From positions 437,577 to 501,576 of the forward strand of contig NW_020312936.1 of assembly GCF_003265705.1 (NCBI RefSeq): a stretch of DNA of 64,000 nucleotides, read 5' to 3'. The position numbers and the translations under genes were made by a program. The notes under the pieces were generated by a model. It was not told the origin of the DNA, searched no databases, and saw only the letters and a program-made list of their open reading frames with translations. Of the stretch, positions 22,052 to 33,932 are shown piece after piece (the first letter of the stretch is position 1; every line of letters begins with the position of its first letter). This DNA comes from Callorhinus ursinus. Taxonomy: Eukaryota > Chordata > Mammalia > Carnivora > Otariidae.

Positions 22052-22262
22052 GGGGCACCTGCATGGCTCTGGCAGTTGAGCATCAGGCTCTTGATTTCGA
22101 CTCAGGTCATGATCTTGGGGTTGTGAGATTGGGCCTGCCTGCTTGGGATTCTCTCTCTCTCCCCCTGCCCCTCCCCCGCCACCCTGCACATGTGCACAAG
22201 CACACACTCTCTCTCTCTCTCTCTTTCTCAAAAAAAAAAAAAAAAAAAAACCCAAAAACAAA
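22052..22262 (+). mobile_element. SINEC, older variant
   Basis: Head ggggcacctgcatggctctgg, body with ttgatttcgactcaggtcat, CT microsatellite, then a 21-A tail. Direct repeats aaagtgatcttagtgaaac (22031-22049) and aaagtgatattagagaaac (22263-22281) differ at two bases. Confidence 0.92.
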
Positions 22263-22281
22263 AAAGTGATATTAGAGAAAC

Positions 22282-24169
22282 AACCAAACCTCCCCAGCCA
22301 GGGGAAGGCTTTCCCCCCAAAATAATATCACTAACATCAGGCATTTAAAAAAAAAAATCCAAATTTTAGAGTGAAAAATTTAGACTGGTTAGAGCCATGA
22401 CAAAAGTTTACTATAAGTCATCAGAGAATAATTTTATGGTTTTGGAAAACAAAATAAACAAAACAAAGCAAGCAAACAAAAAACTTAGCTGACCTTCATA
22501 GTCTCCTTCAGTTCTAAAAGACATTGCTCATACTTTCAGATAGAGCAACTAAAACTCTGAAAAATTCAAAGGTTGAAGGCCAAAATTCTTTTCTAATCAT
22601 ATGTTAGAACACATAGGATCCCCATCCCACTTCTCACCAGTTAAGACATCTGGGTAAAGTCAAATCCCACCAATTTCACCACAGCACATTTTTCATTTTC
22701 ACTCATGTAATTGTATTTTATTTTATTTATTTATTTAGCCACATAGAATCTTATAGCCCATCTCATTTTTGTAAGTGAATATCTGGCACTCCATTTCCAA
22801 GTCTAGAACAAAGGAGATACATGTTGACATTTAGATGCTGGTCAATAGTTTTACAAAGAAAAGTCAAGATATCTCTTCAAAACACCCCATGCCCTAAGCA
22901 TCCCGTAAATGAAAATGCCAGCTGAATTGTTTCATTCTTTCTAAGCAAAACTATTCAAAATGTGCAGGGCATCAGAATGGACTACCTGGGCCGAGCTCTG
23001 AAAGGCCAACAGGAAATACGGGAGGTCAGAAAGAATAAAAGCAAGTTATTCACCATTGCTATAACCATCCACCTGGCCCCCTGGGTTAACCTTTCTTGAG
23101 GTTCTGACCCCATTCTGGCAGAGAAGATGCCTGTGCAAACGTAAGCTGCCTCTGATCCTGGTCGTAGCAATAGAGATATATCTTTGGGTAAGATCCAGGA
23201 GGTAATGAAATAAGGAATCATAAATTCCATGGGTGCTTATGCCTGCTAACAGAGAAAAAATACTGGAGCCTCTGAGTGCCGCAACTGTTTCCATCTGTTC
23301 TCTTTATGTGTAACTGATGTAAGAAATTAGTGACTGCCAGAAGTCACTTGGTTTGCAATTACAGTGCTTCATGATATTAGTATAAACTAGGAAAATGAGC
23401 CACTCTATTCTAGAATGGAAAGCACAAATGAAGGTGAAAGCTACTTTTGAGATCCTATATCACTTATGGCATCCTTTGTCATTACCTAAAGAAAGGGATA
23501 TTCTCACTTTACTTGCAGAGCAGATGGAAAACCGCAAAGACCTGCTGATAAAATATGAAGGAAACTTACACAGAAACTCCTGAATTCTCATGCTGGGTCA
23601 TAGGAGTGGTTTTATTTGTCTCCTATGAGTCAAGTGAGTAGGAGACATAGAGCTTGAAAATTACAAAGTCAGTCCTGTTACAAATTAAACTTTGACCTCC
23701 TAGTGCTTGTTCTGCATCAAAATGAGGTACTAGAGTGTTCATCCTTGTTTTTAGTCTGACTCTGGTAGGTCACACATTCTGAGGTTCTGGCTTTCATTAA
23801 GCTTCCCAGCCAGCAGTATAACCTTCACGTTGATTCAGTTCAACCCTGGGTAAGGCATTTCAGTAAAACGAGTCAGAAAAATGATCTGCGGAATGGGTTT
23901 ATTAATCACTGTCCTGAATAATGCACAGCAATAATGCTATGGTAAGAAGACACAGAAGCCGAGAACAGTCTTGACAAACCAAACACTTGCAAATATAACT
24001 GTCAAAAAACAAATACTGTGTCTCTTAAAGCACAAGTGAAATACAGAGTTCTCTGTACAGAATATTCTTTAGTCAACAATAGAAGAAAAATAAAAATCCA
24101 CAAGACAAGCAACTGTTTTAAATAAATATCTTATCTGTGGGTGGCAGTAGATTTTAGCAGAAAATGTAT
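22282..24169. other. unique sequence, no gene seen
   Basis: About 1.9 kb. An open frame on the - strand at 22982-23294 was checked; it has no convincing splice sites or recognisable domain. Confidence 0.45.
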
Positions 24170-24376
24170 GCATTTTGGAGAAAGATGGATATGAGTTTGA
24201 ATGCCCAATCTGTCACTTACTAGCTGTATAACTAAACAAATCCCACAACTTCTCAGTCTAAAATTCCCAATTATAAAATAGAAGTCATTCCAACTATCTC
24301 ATTATACCACAGTGAAAATTATATGAATTAATGAATGTAAAATGTTGGCATGCAATAGGTGATTAATAAATGCTAG
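24170..24376 (+). repeat. MIR
   Basis: Clear MIR order: gatatgagtttgaatgccc, cttactagctgtataac, cccacaacttctcagtc, attataaaatagaagtc and gcaataggtgattaataaatg. Confidence 0.8.
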
Positions 24377-24406
24377 TTTGTCTCTTCAAACCATCCACAC
24401 CTTATA

Positions 24407-24485
24407 TTTAGTAAGATTTGTTGTTTAGTAAGATTTATTGTTTGGATTTAGTAAGATTTATTGTTTAGTAAGATTTATTGTTTGG
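24407..24485 (+). repeat. short minisatellite, four units of tttagtaagatttattg
   Basis: Four copies of a roughly 17-19-bp unit, arranged as two pairs separated by tttgga. Confidence 0.9.
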
Positions 24486-25650
24486 AAATCTAAGGAAAGC
24501 TGTCTTGTAAAAATTGTAGACAAATACAACTTGCCATACATTTCTGACCGTTCACAGTTATCATCCATGAGTTGTCCATGGACCCCTGGCTTACACACAA
24601 TTAATAGACACAAAGAAGGTGAAGGGCAGGGAGCACATTTAGGGGTTCTGAAAATTCTTGAGACAATTTAAACAAAACCTAACAGAATGTATTATATCAA
24701 AATACTTCAACAAAGTGTATTTCTTGGGAGTCTAGTTACATGGCAACTCTCACTCCCTTTCTGAAATGAACTACTAGGATGTAAGATTATAACAAAGAAA
24801 CCAGATGCACGTATTTGCAACAAAACATTTTGTTCTGCTGCACTTAGGTTAGTGTTATCAAGGTTATGATTATTGGCTTGCATTCTCAAATGTAGCAAAC
24901 CCCTGCTTCTAAATGCACAGAGCATCTGGAAATGGTAGAGAGCTTTGGGACCATAAAAATCAGACACTTGGGAAATTCCTGCTCTTGAACGCCTAAACTA
25001 ATATATGGTGTTTTGTTAGTTTCTATAGACATATTCACCTTTGAAGTCTCTAGACATTAAAAAAAATATCTTACTGCATATGCTTCCTTATCTAGGGCAC
25101 ATAGTAATGTAAAAATCCCTTCAATCATTATTTTCTTTTGAATTATTATGAAAACAAGTATGGGGGGAAATAAGCCCATCTTTATATACAACCTAGTTTC
25201 ACATTTATTACAATGAATAATTATATTGTTAATAGCTATAATTACCATAGTTTTGTAAAAAGTACTAACTTGGGAATTTACAGAGGATTATTTATAACTA
25301 TGCTTTTGAATAAAATGTTTCCAACTAAATATTTATCTTAAAATATTAAAATTATTCTTTCAGAGTTTCTGTTTCTAACAAAGCTTTGATATTCCTTAAA
25401 ATCTCACAAATTCATTTTAACATATGGTGGAACAAATACAACCCCAAAAAAGTCCTTGGAAAAGAAAGACATGAATTTGTTTCAAATTAGGTAAACTGGG
25501 GTCGCACATAACAAATAGAAGGAAAATATGTAATGTAAATCAGTGACATAAAATAAAACACTCGTCTTTACTCAGAAACAGAATATAAAAGTTGAAATAA
25601 TTTTGCTATCAAAGACGCAATTCCTTGGTCAAGTTGGTTATAAAAGATGT
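24486..25650. other. AT-rich unique sequence, no gene seen
   Basis: No open frame longer than about 90 codons and no splice-bounded candidate. Confidence 0.45.
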
Positions 25651-25756
25651 GGGGTACATGGCTGGCTCAGTCAGTGGAGCATGTGACTCTTGAACTCAGG
25701 GTTGTTAGAGCCCCCCCCCATTGAGTGTAGAGACTACTTAAAAAAGAAAAAAAAGC
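25651..25756 (+). mobile_element. older short tRNA-derived carnivore SINE
   Basis: Contains catggctggctcagtcagtg, gcatgtgactcttgaactc and ttgagtgtagagactactta, then an A-rich tail. This short type lacks the CT-rich segment of the other copies. The region corresponding to tRNA box B is damaged by a C run. Confidence 0.8.
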
Positions 25757-25801
25757 TAATATGTGCATGGGGTCCTGCTGCAAGTTTTAGAGTTGGTAGT
25801 A

Positions 25802-25943
25802 ATGTTGGGCGGTGACAGACAGTAACTACACCCATCCTGGTGAACACTGTGTAATGTATAGAATTGTCCAGTCACTACGTTGTATACCTGTAACTAATAT
25901 TTTTTATGTCAACTATACTTCAATAATAAACATCTTTAAAAGG
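25802..25943 (+). mobile_element. 142-bp LINE-1 3' end
   Basis: Has tggtgaacactgtgtaatg, ttgtatacctgtaactaata and tatgtcaactatacttcaat, the end of an L1 3' UTR (module-one type). Perfect 12-bp direct repeat gagttggtagta at 25790-25801 and 25944-25955. Confidence 0.85.
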
Positions 25944-26027
25944 GAGTTGGTAGTATATAGAATGGCATATGGCAGCATATAGCATGACACTGTAGCCCAT
26001 AGATACTTTGGTATCTATGGTGTTTGA

Positions 26028-26077
26028 AGGTGTTTGGAGCATAGTCATTTGGAGGTGCTTGGAGCATAGTCATTTTT
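26028..26077 (+). repeat. 25-bp tandem duplication
   Basis: aggtgtttggagcatagtca and aggtgcttggagcatagtca lie end to end with a period of 25 bases and one substitution. Confidence 0.9.
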
Positions 26078-27960
26078 ACCATGTGCTCCTCACAATGATG
26101 ACGGATGATGGTGTCGTGCTACAAAGGATCACTGAATGGGAAAAGCCAGTCCTCACTGGAACGCCCAGTTTCCCATTGAGAAATGAAGCCTCTCACCACA
26201 CCTTTAGTCTCCCACGTTGTGGGTGGCAGATTTTGTCCTGCATTGATCTTTTAAATTGCAAATTAAATTTATATGTGTGTCTCTCTAAGGGTGCAGAACC
26301 AATTGTGGATGGGAGCTGAGTATTCCTTCTGAGGGCGTGTATACGCTCTTTGGCAGGGAGGATAACAGACAGCAGGTATTAAAAGCAGTACAAAAATCCA
26401 ACTGCATGTTCCGCCCCCCCCCTCCCGAAAGAGTTCTGGGGAATTTCATGTCTCAGCATATTTCATATGTGGAGTTTGGTGGGATGGAGTCTCTGAGTAC
26501 TATGTCGACTATCTCTGCTTTTTTATTTTCAGCTTCAGCTGTATTCTTCATCTCTTCATATTTATTTCTGTACATAGTATATATATCAAACACCCGTTAT
26601 ATGTCAGGCACTTTGCGAAGAACCTTGGATTCAAGGATGGATAAGGGCAAACTGTTGCCCACAAGGAAGTTACAGACTTCTGTTAGAGGACTTGCAACCA
26701 GATTTTCAGAGGCTGGAATGGTAACAGTTCTGATGGGGGAATTGCAATATGAGCTCAAGAAGGGGGCTCAATAACTCAGCTAGGGAAGGAATAGGGTTTT
26801 GGAAGGCTTTTCAATGGAAGTGAATTATTGAATGTCAGGCCTTCTCTGGAGGTCCCCCTGGAAGATCCAACTAATATTGTCTTCTCTGGAGAAATGTATT
26901 ATCTCCACGGCCACCCACCGCCATTCTGGGACCGTGATGATGGCAGTGGCTCAGTAAACACATTAATTGCCAAGTTGATGGTAGCCTCTCTAATGATGGG
27001 CATAGAGCAAATAATATACAACTCTCTCCCTGGGGAAAGAGGGGATTGTTAGAGCATCGTGGAATAGATTTCGTCTGAGTTAAATATTGAAGAATAGGAA
27101 TTGGCCAGGATAAGAAAAAAAAAGGAGGTTCATTCCAGAAAGAGGCTCGAGAGAGCTGGGCATGTCGTGTCTCTTTGGTTCCAGAAAGTGTAGCCACAGT
27201 TGTATGTCTCTGCAGGGAAGTGCCGATTCTGACTGGGCAGGACTCGCTGAGGGTCAGAACTGGGAAATGTCTCCACGAAAATAGCAACTGGTTTTGGAAA
27301 AATGAAGAGATGTAACAGGAAAAACTCTATGAGATGAGGATGTGACCTTCCTTTGGGAAGAGGCAAAGTAAGACCTGATTCCCATCTCTACTACAAGGGT
27401 AAGGTGAACCTTCTATAGCTCACAGGGTTCTCAGAAAAATGAATTAGATAAACTGCTTCTCTGCACAGCTGGGCACTTGTCAGCATTTACTGAAAACAGT
27501 TTCTCCTCTTGCTCACTCCTCTTCCAAGCATTTTTTCAAGCATTTCAAACCAGTGAACATGGTTTGAAGACCTCATTTATATGTCTGTAAACATCCTGAG
27601 AAAACATGCAAAAACTTTTTCAGAAGAAAGATATTTAATAGAAGAGTAGGAAGTCGCTTGGTGTAATGTATTAGTTTCATTACCCTCACAGCCCTAAACG
27701 CTGACTTTTAACAGGCAAGAAAAAAACGTGAATTTCTTCACTCTTACCTAACTTCCATGCACATGATACATAAATAATGTAAAAAGGTGACTTCTGTGCT
27801 GGCTCATTCTCTCTCTTTCACTCATCTCCTCGAACCTTCTTAGAATTCTAAGAGCCCTGTCATTGTATTATGGAAACAAAACCGTGTTAATTGCGTTTCC
27901 AGGATGGGTAAAAGCTTAACTCTCACGTCAGCTGGAGCCCACATAGTGTTTACCGTATCT
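26078..27960. other. unique sequence with a weak old-repeat segment, no gene seen
   Basis: 26585-26700 resembles the common mammalian L2-type text (atatgtcaggcactttgcg, ggattcaaggatggataag, acaaggaagttacagact). A 145-codon open frame at 26337-26774 runs through this and is judged non-coding. Confidence 0.45.
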
Positions 27961-28034
27961 GGGCATTATTAAAATGTATTAATTTAATCTTCATTACAAC
28001 TCTAGGAGTTAAGTTTTGCTACTATTCCTACTTT
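27961..28034 (-). repeat. MIR, antisense, interrupted by a SINEC
   Basis: attaatttaatcttcattacaactctaggagttaag precedes the SINE; aaggtcacacatcaaataggcag follows it at about 28260-28330. The SINEC at 28052 landed inside this MIR. Confidence 0.65.
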
Positions 28035-28051
28035 AAAGAGGAGTCACGATA

Positions 28052-28242
28052 TGGGGCACCTGGGTGGCTAAGTTGGTTGAGCGGCTGCCTTCGGCTCGGG
28101 TCATGATCTCAGGGTCCTGGGATCGAGCCCCGCATCGGGCTCCCTGCTCGGCGGGAGGCCTGCTTCTCCCTCTAACCCTCCCCCCTCTCATGTATTCTCT
28201 CTCTCTCATTCTTGCTTTATCAAATAAATAAATAAATCTTAA
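28052..28242 (+). mobile_element. SINEC, sense
   Basis: Full-length copy with a perfect 17-bp direct repeat aaagaggagtcacgata at 28035-28051 and 28243-28259. Confidence 0.96.
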
Positions 28243-28393
28243 AAAGAGGAGTCACGATAAATGAGCTGTATAAGGTCACACATCAAATAGGCAGTGCAGT
28301 CTACTTGAGCCTCAGCAGAAAGGCTGAAGTGTCTATGCTTCTAACACTCTCTAGACATATACTCTGGAAAAGGAAGAGACTAGGGTGTGTATG

Positions 28394-28395
<2 letters not shown>

Positions 28396-28434
<39 letters not shown>
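28396..28434 (+). repeat. (TG)n microsatellite
   Basis: About 19 uninterrupted TG units. Confidence 0.95.
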
Positions 28435-28436
<2 letters not shown>

Positions 28437-28689
28437 GGTGCTTGCCTGTGCCCTGGAGATGCAGATCCACTGAAGGTAAAATAGCAAACACATGTCCAGC
28501 CTTATCTCCTTTGTCTCCTTTGATAACCACACACATCTACAATGGAGATAGCATCCTTCCTGCTCTTTCCATAAAGAAATTGAACTCAGTATGTCTAGGA
28601 GACTTCCCCCAGGTGACAGAATTGCACATGGCAGAGCCAGGATTTGAGTGCAGTATGTTTACACAGAAGATGAGACAATATTACAAGAG

Positions 28690-29340
28690 CATTGAACAGA
28701 AAGCATTACATTTGCTGGAAACAGGGTTCGACTCAGGGAAGGCTTTCCTGAGGAAAGAATACGTGCATAGATCTCAATCCGAAGAATGAATACAATTAGA
28801 ATGGAGGAGCAGTGCTCCAGTCAGAGAGAAGAATATGAGCAAAGAGCCTGGCTTGATGAGCAACAGAGGAAAGTCCAGTATTCCTTAATACCGAGAAGAA
28901 ACAGGGGCTTGGTCTAAGAAGAGGAGATGTAGGTAGGAACCAGACATGCGGGATCTTAAAGATAGGACAAGGATGATAATCTGTCCACTAAGAGAAAGGG
29001 GCGACCACACAGGGCCCTAAAGTGTGCCATGAGCAGAGAGGGGAAGGCTGGGAGGAATAGCCCTGCAGTTAACATGAGCATATTTGTATTTCTGAAGGTT
29101 GACTCTATAGGTAGAATATCTGGCACAGTGGATTTAGGTAGAGCAGGTAGGGAACTCTGGTAGTAAGGTAGCCAAGAGATGGTGGACCATTAGAATAGAG
29201 CAATGGTGAGTGACACAAATGGATATATTTGAGAAATTATAAAAACCAGCTGAACTTACTGAGAGATAAGATGGGTGGGTAGAGTGACCAAGAGTCCAGG
29301 CTTGACTTCTAGCTGGATGGACTGTAGCATCACCCCCTAA
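28690..29340 (+). repeat. ancient L2-type LINE fragment
   Basis: The order of text (gggaaggctttcctgagga, agagaagaatatgagcaaagagcc, gatcttaaagataggac, agtagccaagagatggtgg, gagtccaggcttgacttc) follows a common diverged mammal-wide L2-type repeat. Identification is from memory and boundaries are approximate. Confidence 0.5.
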
Positions 29341-29734
29341 AAAAGAGAAGCCTGGATTAGAACCACCATATGGCAGGAAATGTGCAATGGAGGAATTTTA
29401 GAGTGTCCTGAGCAATATGTATTAAATCATATTCAAACATTTTGACACACCCACCTATAGGCATTCAAGAAGAGAAAAAGCATCACAAAACAAGCACGGT
29501 AAAATTTGGGTAAGCTACACCCCCTGCAGTCATACAATAGATATAAGAGAAATATTCACTGATTCCAGACTCTTAGAAGCTGATTCACTAAAGTGACCTG
29601 AAACTGAGGTTCAGGAAGCATGAGTTCTCAAATTCCTCTAAGAAGTCAGGACTTAGTTTTTCCCTCTGTGACATTCCAACTCCTGAGATGGAAGAACAGG
29701 TTTGAGATGCCAGCAATGACAGTTACCATTCAAA

Positions 29735-29800
29735 ATTATTCCCTCGTTTTACAACTGAGAAAACTGAGGTACAGGGAGCAGACTCACACGTACCCAAGGC
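29735..29800 (-). repeat. MIR fragment, antisense
   Basis: ttttacaactgagaaaactgaggtacaggga, followed by aaggccacatggc, is the most conserved reverse MIR segment. Confidence 0.7.
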
Positions 29801-30519
29801 CACATGGCATCGTTCTACTGAACTGTCAGGGATCATGCAACACAATGACAGGATGTGAGGAGAATGTTCTTTATACTTTCCTGTACCATTCATCCCAGGA
29901 CCAAAGCACCCCTATGAATCAAATACAGTATCCTTAAGCACTGGCATCCACATGAGATACTTTCATGAATGGCGTTTTGCTTCCTTATGGAGTATTTGAT
30001 ACATTCAGTAATGCCATGGATATGAGCCAGTGCCAAGTCCAATATCCCATCATTTAACTTACTTACATTTATCATATTCTGTTCTTTAAACTATTAATTT
30101 TTAGACCTCCACCTATTCTTTTCATTTTTATTATAAATAACAGCAATTGGATTTTGTTTAAGGTCAAGATTCATATCAAAAGGAAGATATGTTTATTCAT
30201 CTGTGTGTGTGCGTGTGTGTAAATTTCACTTTAGGGAATCTAAACACTTATATGTGGTGAGGAATAGAAACGAGCATAGACCATGGATATGGGGTGATCT
30301 AGTAGTCGAGTGATGAACAGAACTTGATATGATTTGTCTTCTTGCACACTCATTTTGGAGAGTCTGTAAAATTAAAAACTAAAAGCTATGCAGGAACAAA
30401 ATGGTATACTATCACACCATATAACTTTAGGATTTCTTTCAAATTGTTGAAAGGAAAAACCTAGATACTCAGATGACAAAACCTGCCCTACATATTTGCA
30501 GAGTTTGGTATCGAGTGGG
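29801..30519. other. unique sequence, no gene seen
   Basis: Contains a short TG run near 30202-30222. I see no exon-like segment. Confidence 0.45.
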
Positions 30520-30785
30520 GTCTTAGTCCAGGTTTGGGATAGAAGTCAGACATCCTGGACGGCAATCCTCAGTGTCCATCCATGTCCACTCTATGTGGCT
30601 TGGGGTAAAAAGCTTTAAGTCTCTGAACTTAAGTCTCATCTTCTGTAAAAGGGGAATAATAAGTGTTCTTACTTTGTGGTGGTCTTCTGAGGATTAAATG
30701 AACAAATGTAGTGAAGGGTTGGGTGTGGTTCCTGGTATATATGTTAGCTATGCTGAGGATGATGGTGAATATATGCAATAATAAA
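30520..30785 (+). repeat. MIR
   Basis: Recognisable through aagtctctgaacttaagtctc, tcttctgtaaaaggggaataat and gaggattaaatgaacaaatg. Confidence 0.65.
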
Positions 30786-31237
30786 TGTTGGGAAGTATTG
30801 GAAGGCTTAGTTAATGTTCCACAGGTAGAGATAATTTGTCATCATGCTATCAGAAAATAAAATTTCTTCATATGTCTGGGCCAAGGAAAACCAGATTTGT
30901 AATGGTGTTCTGAATAATACCTAGGCTATTTCTGCAAAGAATATACAATTTTTTTTTTTAGGCAGAGATTGTCTTCTGTATGTCTCTCTCTTTAGTTTTA
31001 GCTTAACTGTTCAATTGATTAACTTCAGAAAAAATATAAAATATGTTTAAAAAATCAATTATATATATTCATATATGATATATATATTTAAACTTTTTTA
31101 AGGTCATAAACATTAGGGGCTAGTCATTAATATTAGGAAAATTGGCACAAGAGGACCAGTTTTATATTGGACATTGTAATGATCCTGCTTGGAAGATTTA
31201 GGTGGAAGAACAGCTTGGTGGAAACTATACGGGCTGT

Positions 31238-31941
31238 CCATTGTCCACAACAGCCAAACTGTGGAAAGAGCCAAGACGTCCATCCACAGATGAATGGATA
31301 AAGAAGATGTGGTATATATACACAATGGAATATTATGTAGCCATCAAAAAAACCCCAAAAAACCCGAAATCTTGCCATTTGCAATGACGTAGATGGAACT
31401 AGAGGGTATTATGCTGAGCGAAATAAGTCAATCAGAAAAAGACATGTATCATATGATCTCACCCACTGATATGAGGAATTCTTAATCTCACTGATATGAG
31501 GAATTCTTAATCTCAGGAAACAAACTGAGGGTTGCTGGAGTGGTGGGGGGTGGGAGGGAGGGGGTGGCTGGGTGATAGACGTTGGGGAGGGTATGTGCTA
31601 TGTGAGCGCTGTGAATTGTGTAAGACTGATGAATCACAGACCTGTACCTCTGAAACAAATAATACATTATATGTTAAAAAAAAGGGGGGGAAATTAAGGG
31701 GGAGAAATCGGAGGGGGGGGATGAACCATGAGAGACTATGGACTCTGAGAAACAAACTGAGGGTTCTAGAGGGGAGGGGGTGGGGGGATGGGTTAGCCCA
31801 GTGATGGGTATTAAAGAGGGCACATATTGAATGGAGCACTGGGTGTTATACGCAAACAATGAATCATGGAACACTACATCAAAAACTAATGAGGTAATGT
31901 ATGGTGATTAACATAACATAATTAAATTAAATTAAAAAAAA
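31238..31941 (+). mobile_element. 5'-truncated LINE-1 (ORF2 end plus two-module 3' UTR)
   Basis: Starts within the last ~65 codons of ORF2 (aaactgtggaaagagccaag), continues through gatgaatggataaagaagatg, and contains both 3' UTR modules. An approximate 13-bp direct repeat (tatacgggctgtc at 31225-31237; tacacgggctgtc at about 31942-31954) bounds it. It carries an internal 25-bp tandem duplication at 31466-31515. Confidence 0.92.
31466..31515 (+). repeat. 25-bp tandem duplication within the LINE-1
   Basis: ctgatatgaggaattcttaa is followed immediately by the same 25-base unit. The other L1 copies have it once. Confidence 0.95.
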
Positions 31942-32261
31942 TTACACGGGCTGTCAACTAAAAATAGGTCAGATTCCAGGTTGTGTTTCATTTCCTTGGG
32001 AAGGTTATTTAACTTCTGTAATCCTCTGTTATCTTATCATAAGAACTGGGGTCATAGAACCTATCTTAGAGCTTTGGAAATAGATGATAAAATACATTAT
32101 ATATATATCAAGTATCAGGTATCCAGGAAGAGCTCAGTGTTGATATACAACTCATTAGAGTAAATACAGAACATAAGTGATGCAAAATCACTTGTGTTTT
32201 CTTTTTAATTAACTTGTTAACCGGTTAATTTTGAACATAAATAAAATGAAAGATCTCTGAA

Positions 32262-32520
32262 CTGGAAGTCGGGAGCCCTGGGTTTTAATCTTGGCTCTGA
32301 GCTGTTGTGGTTCCAAGCAACCATCAACCTCATTGAGTAGAAAGGCTACGACACAAAGCTTTTGTGCCAAAGCCCAGCTAGAACCAGTATTTCCACACCC
32401 CTTGTGTGATTCCAAGCAAGTTAAATGAATGACACAGATCTCAGCTTGCACATCTATAAAATAAACCAGTGACCTAAATTATCTTTAAGTGCCCTTCTAG
32501 CTCTGAAATGGCACCATTAC
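32262..32520 (+). repeat. MIR
   Basis: tgaactggaagtcgggagccctgggtttt, then agctgttgtggttccaagc, tgcacatctataaaataaac and tctagctctgaaatggcacc. Confidence 0.6.
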
Positions 32521-32554
32521 TAACACCTAATGTTTAAAAAATATTTACAAATGG

Positions 32555-32762
32555 GGGCGCCTGGGTGGCTCAGTCGGTTAAGCGACTGCCTTCAGCTCAG
32601 GTCATGATCCCAGGGTCCTGGGATCGAGCCCCACATCGGGCTCCCTGCTCGGCAGGAGGCCTGCTTCCCCCTCGCCCACTCCCAGTGCTTGTGTTCCTGC
32701 TCTCACTGTGTGTGTGTGTCTCTCTCTGTCAATTAAATAAATAAAATCTTAAAAAAAAAAAG
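32555..32762 (+). mobile_element. SINEC that mobilised downstream DNA (3' transduction)
   Basis: Sense copy close to the family consensus with an A-tail at 32748-32761. The target-site duplication does not follow this tail. It appears after 52 further bases and a second A-run (atatttacaaatgg at 32541-32554 and 32823-32836). Confidence 0.92.
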
Positions 32763-32822
32763 AAAGCTGGTAAGCAAGTCAATGGAGAAGGTAGAATAAA
32801 CAACATACCAATTTAAAAAAAA
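32763..32822 (+). other. 3'-transduced segment carried by the SINEC
   Basis: Non-SINE sequence (gaaagctggtaagcaagtca and following) between the SINE tail and a second poly-A. It lies inside the target-site duplication, so it appears to have been inserted together with the SINE. Its source locus should be elsewhere in the genome. Confidence 0.75.
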
Positions 32823-33832
32823 ATATTTACAAATGGATCTCACCTTATTTTTTTTTCCTGAAAATTGACGTTAAGCTGGTACATAAAGTGTGTAGTTGGG
32901 AGGCACTATGAGGGAAGGCAGCTCCTCTAGTTTCTGTTGGTGCTCGAATCCTAGCCAGAGGCAGATTTTCTGTTAGAAAGAGTTAACTTGTAAGAGTGTG
33001 TGATAGTTGTGCATCTTTTAAAAACAGATCCTTTTTTTTTTTTCTGTCCTCAATGAAAAGAAATATATGTCCAGTCAGTGGCTGTCAAGCACCGTCAGGA
33101 GATTTGTTCATGGCTGACTGTCCCTTTTACATTTGCTGCATCGTGCATTTTAATTAGGAGCCCTTACAACTGGGCGCCCTCTCCACCTGCCACATATAAA
33201 TCAATGTTAGGATATTGCAGAAGACAGTTGTCCTGGATGAAAAGAACCAAACAGATCTCAGAAAATGGACTGATATTCATGGAATGACTTAAAAACCCAG
33301 GGGATGACAAATGAAGGATCCAGTTTGCATTGAGCCAACATAGATGCCCCCATGCCAGTGGCTCAATTTCCAAATGCGATATTGATCAAAGTGATCATTG
33401 TTACCACGTAAGAGTCTTCCTACGTGCCAGTTATACAATGCATGTGTTCTTTTACGCATGTGGACATTTAGATGCAGGGGAGTAAAAGTATTTTACTAAA
33501 AAATGGGGACTAAAAGCCAAGTCCCACTGTAACTTCATTCAGTGAGTTTCCTCTTCAACACATTGTACAGTGCTTGATATTGCTGTGGCCACATCGTCTG
33601 AGGGAGGAGGAAAATCTCTCTGAATAAAAAGGAGGAAAAAAGTGAATTAAGGGACAAAGGGAAAACAAAAAGTGTATTGCAAAGTAAAGATAAAAGAACT
33701 CGAAGAAAAAAGGTCTTGTCAAAAAAAGATGAAAAGGAAGAAAGAAGGAAAGAAAATATAGAACAAAAGGCAAAGAAAACTATTGCAGAAGAGCTATGAG
33801 CCAAAAGGAAAGTACCAGAGATGGGATTTTGT

Positions 33833-33932
33833 NNNNNNNNNNNNNNNNNNNNNNNNNNNNNNNNNNNNNNNNNNNNNNNNNNNNNNNNNNNNNNNNNNNN
33901 NNNNNNNNNNNNNNNNNNNNNNNNNNNNNNNN
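33833..33932. other. assembly gap (100 N), probably false
   Basis: Exactly 100 Ns, the usual placeholder for unknown size. The last 47 bases before it (33786-33832) are identical to the first 47 after it (33933-33979), so the two contigs overlap and no sequence need be missing. The open frames across it are artefacts. Confidence 0.95.

Noticed and set aside
23085..23180. Micro-exon candidate on the + strand (attctggcag ... gcaaacgtaagc)
   Set aside because: About 20 bases, no partner exons on this strand and no frame support.
22982..23294. Overlapping - strand frames of 82 codons
   Set aside because: No acceptor/donor pair fits and no recognisable motif.
26337..26774. 145-codon + strand open frame
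   Set aside because: Covers an old repeat segment; low-complexity composition, no splice context, no family resemblance.
28396..28434. CRISPR-like array or other regular direct repeats
   Set aside because: The regular repeats in the window are microsatellites, SINEs or tandem duplications; no spacer-repeat pattern exists, and CRISPR is not expected in a mammal.
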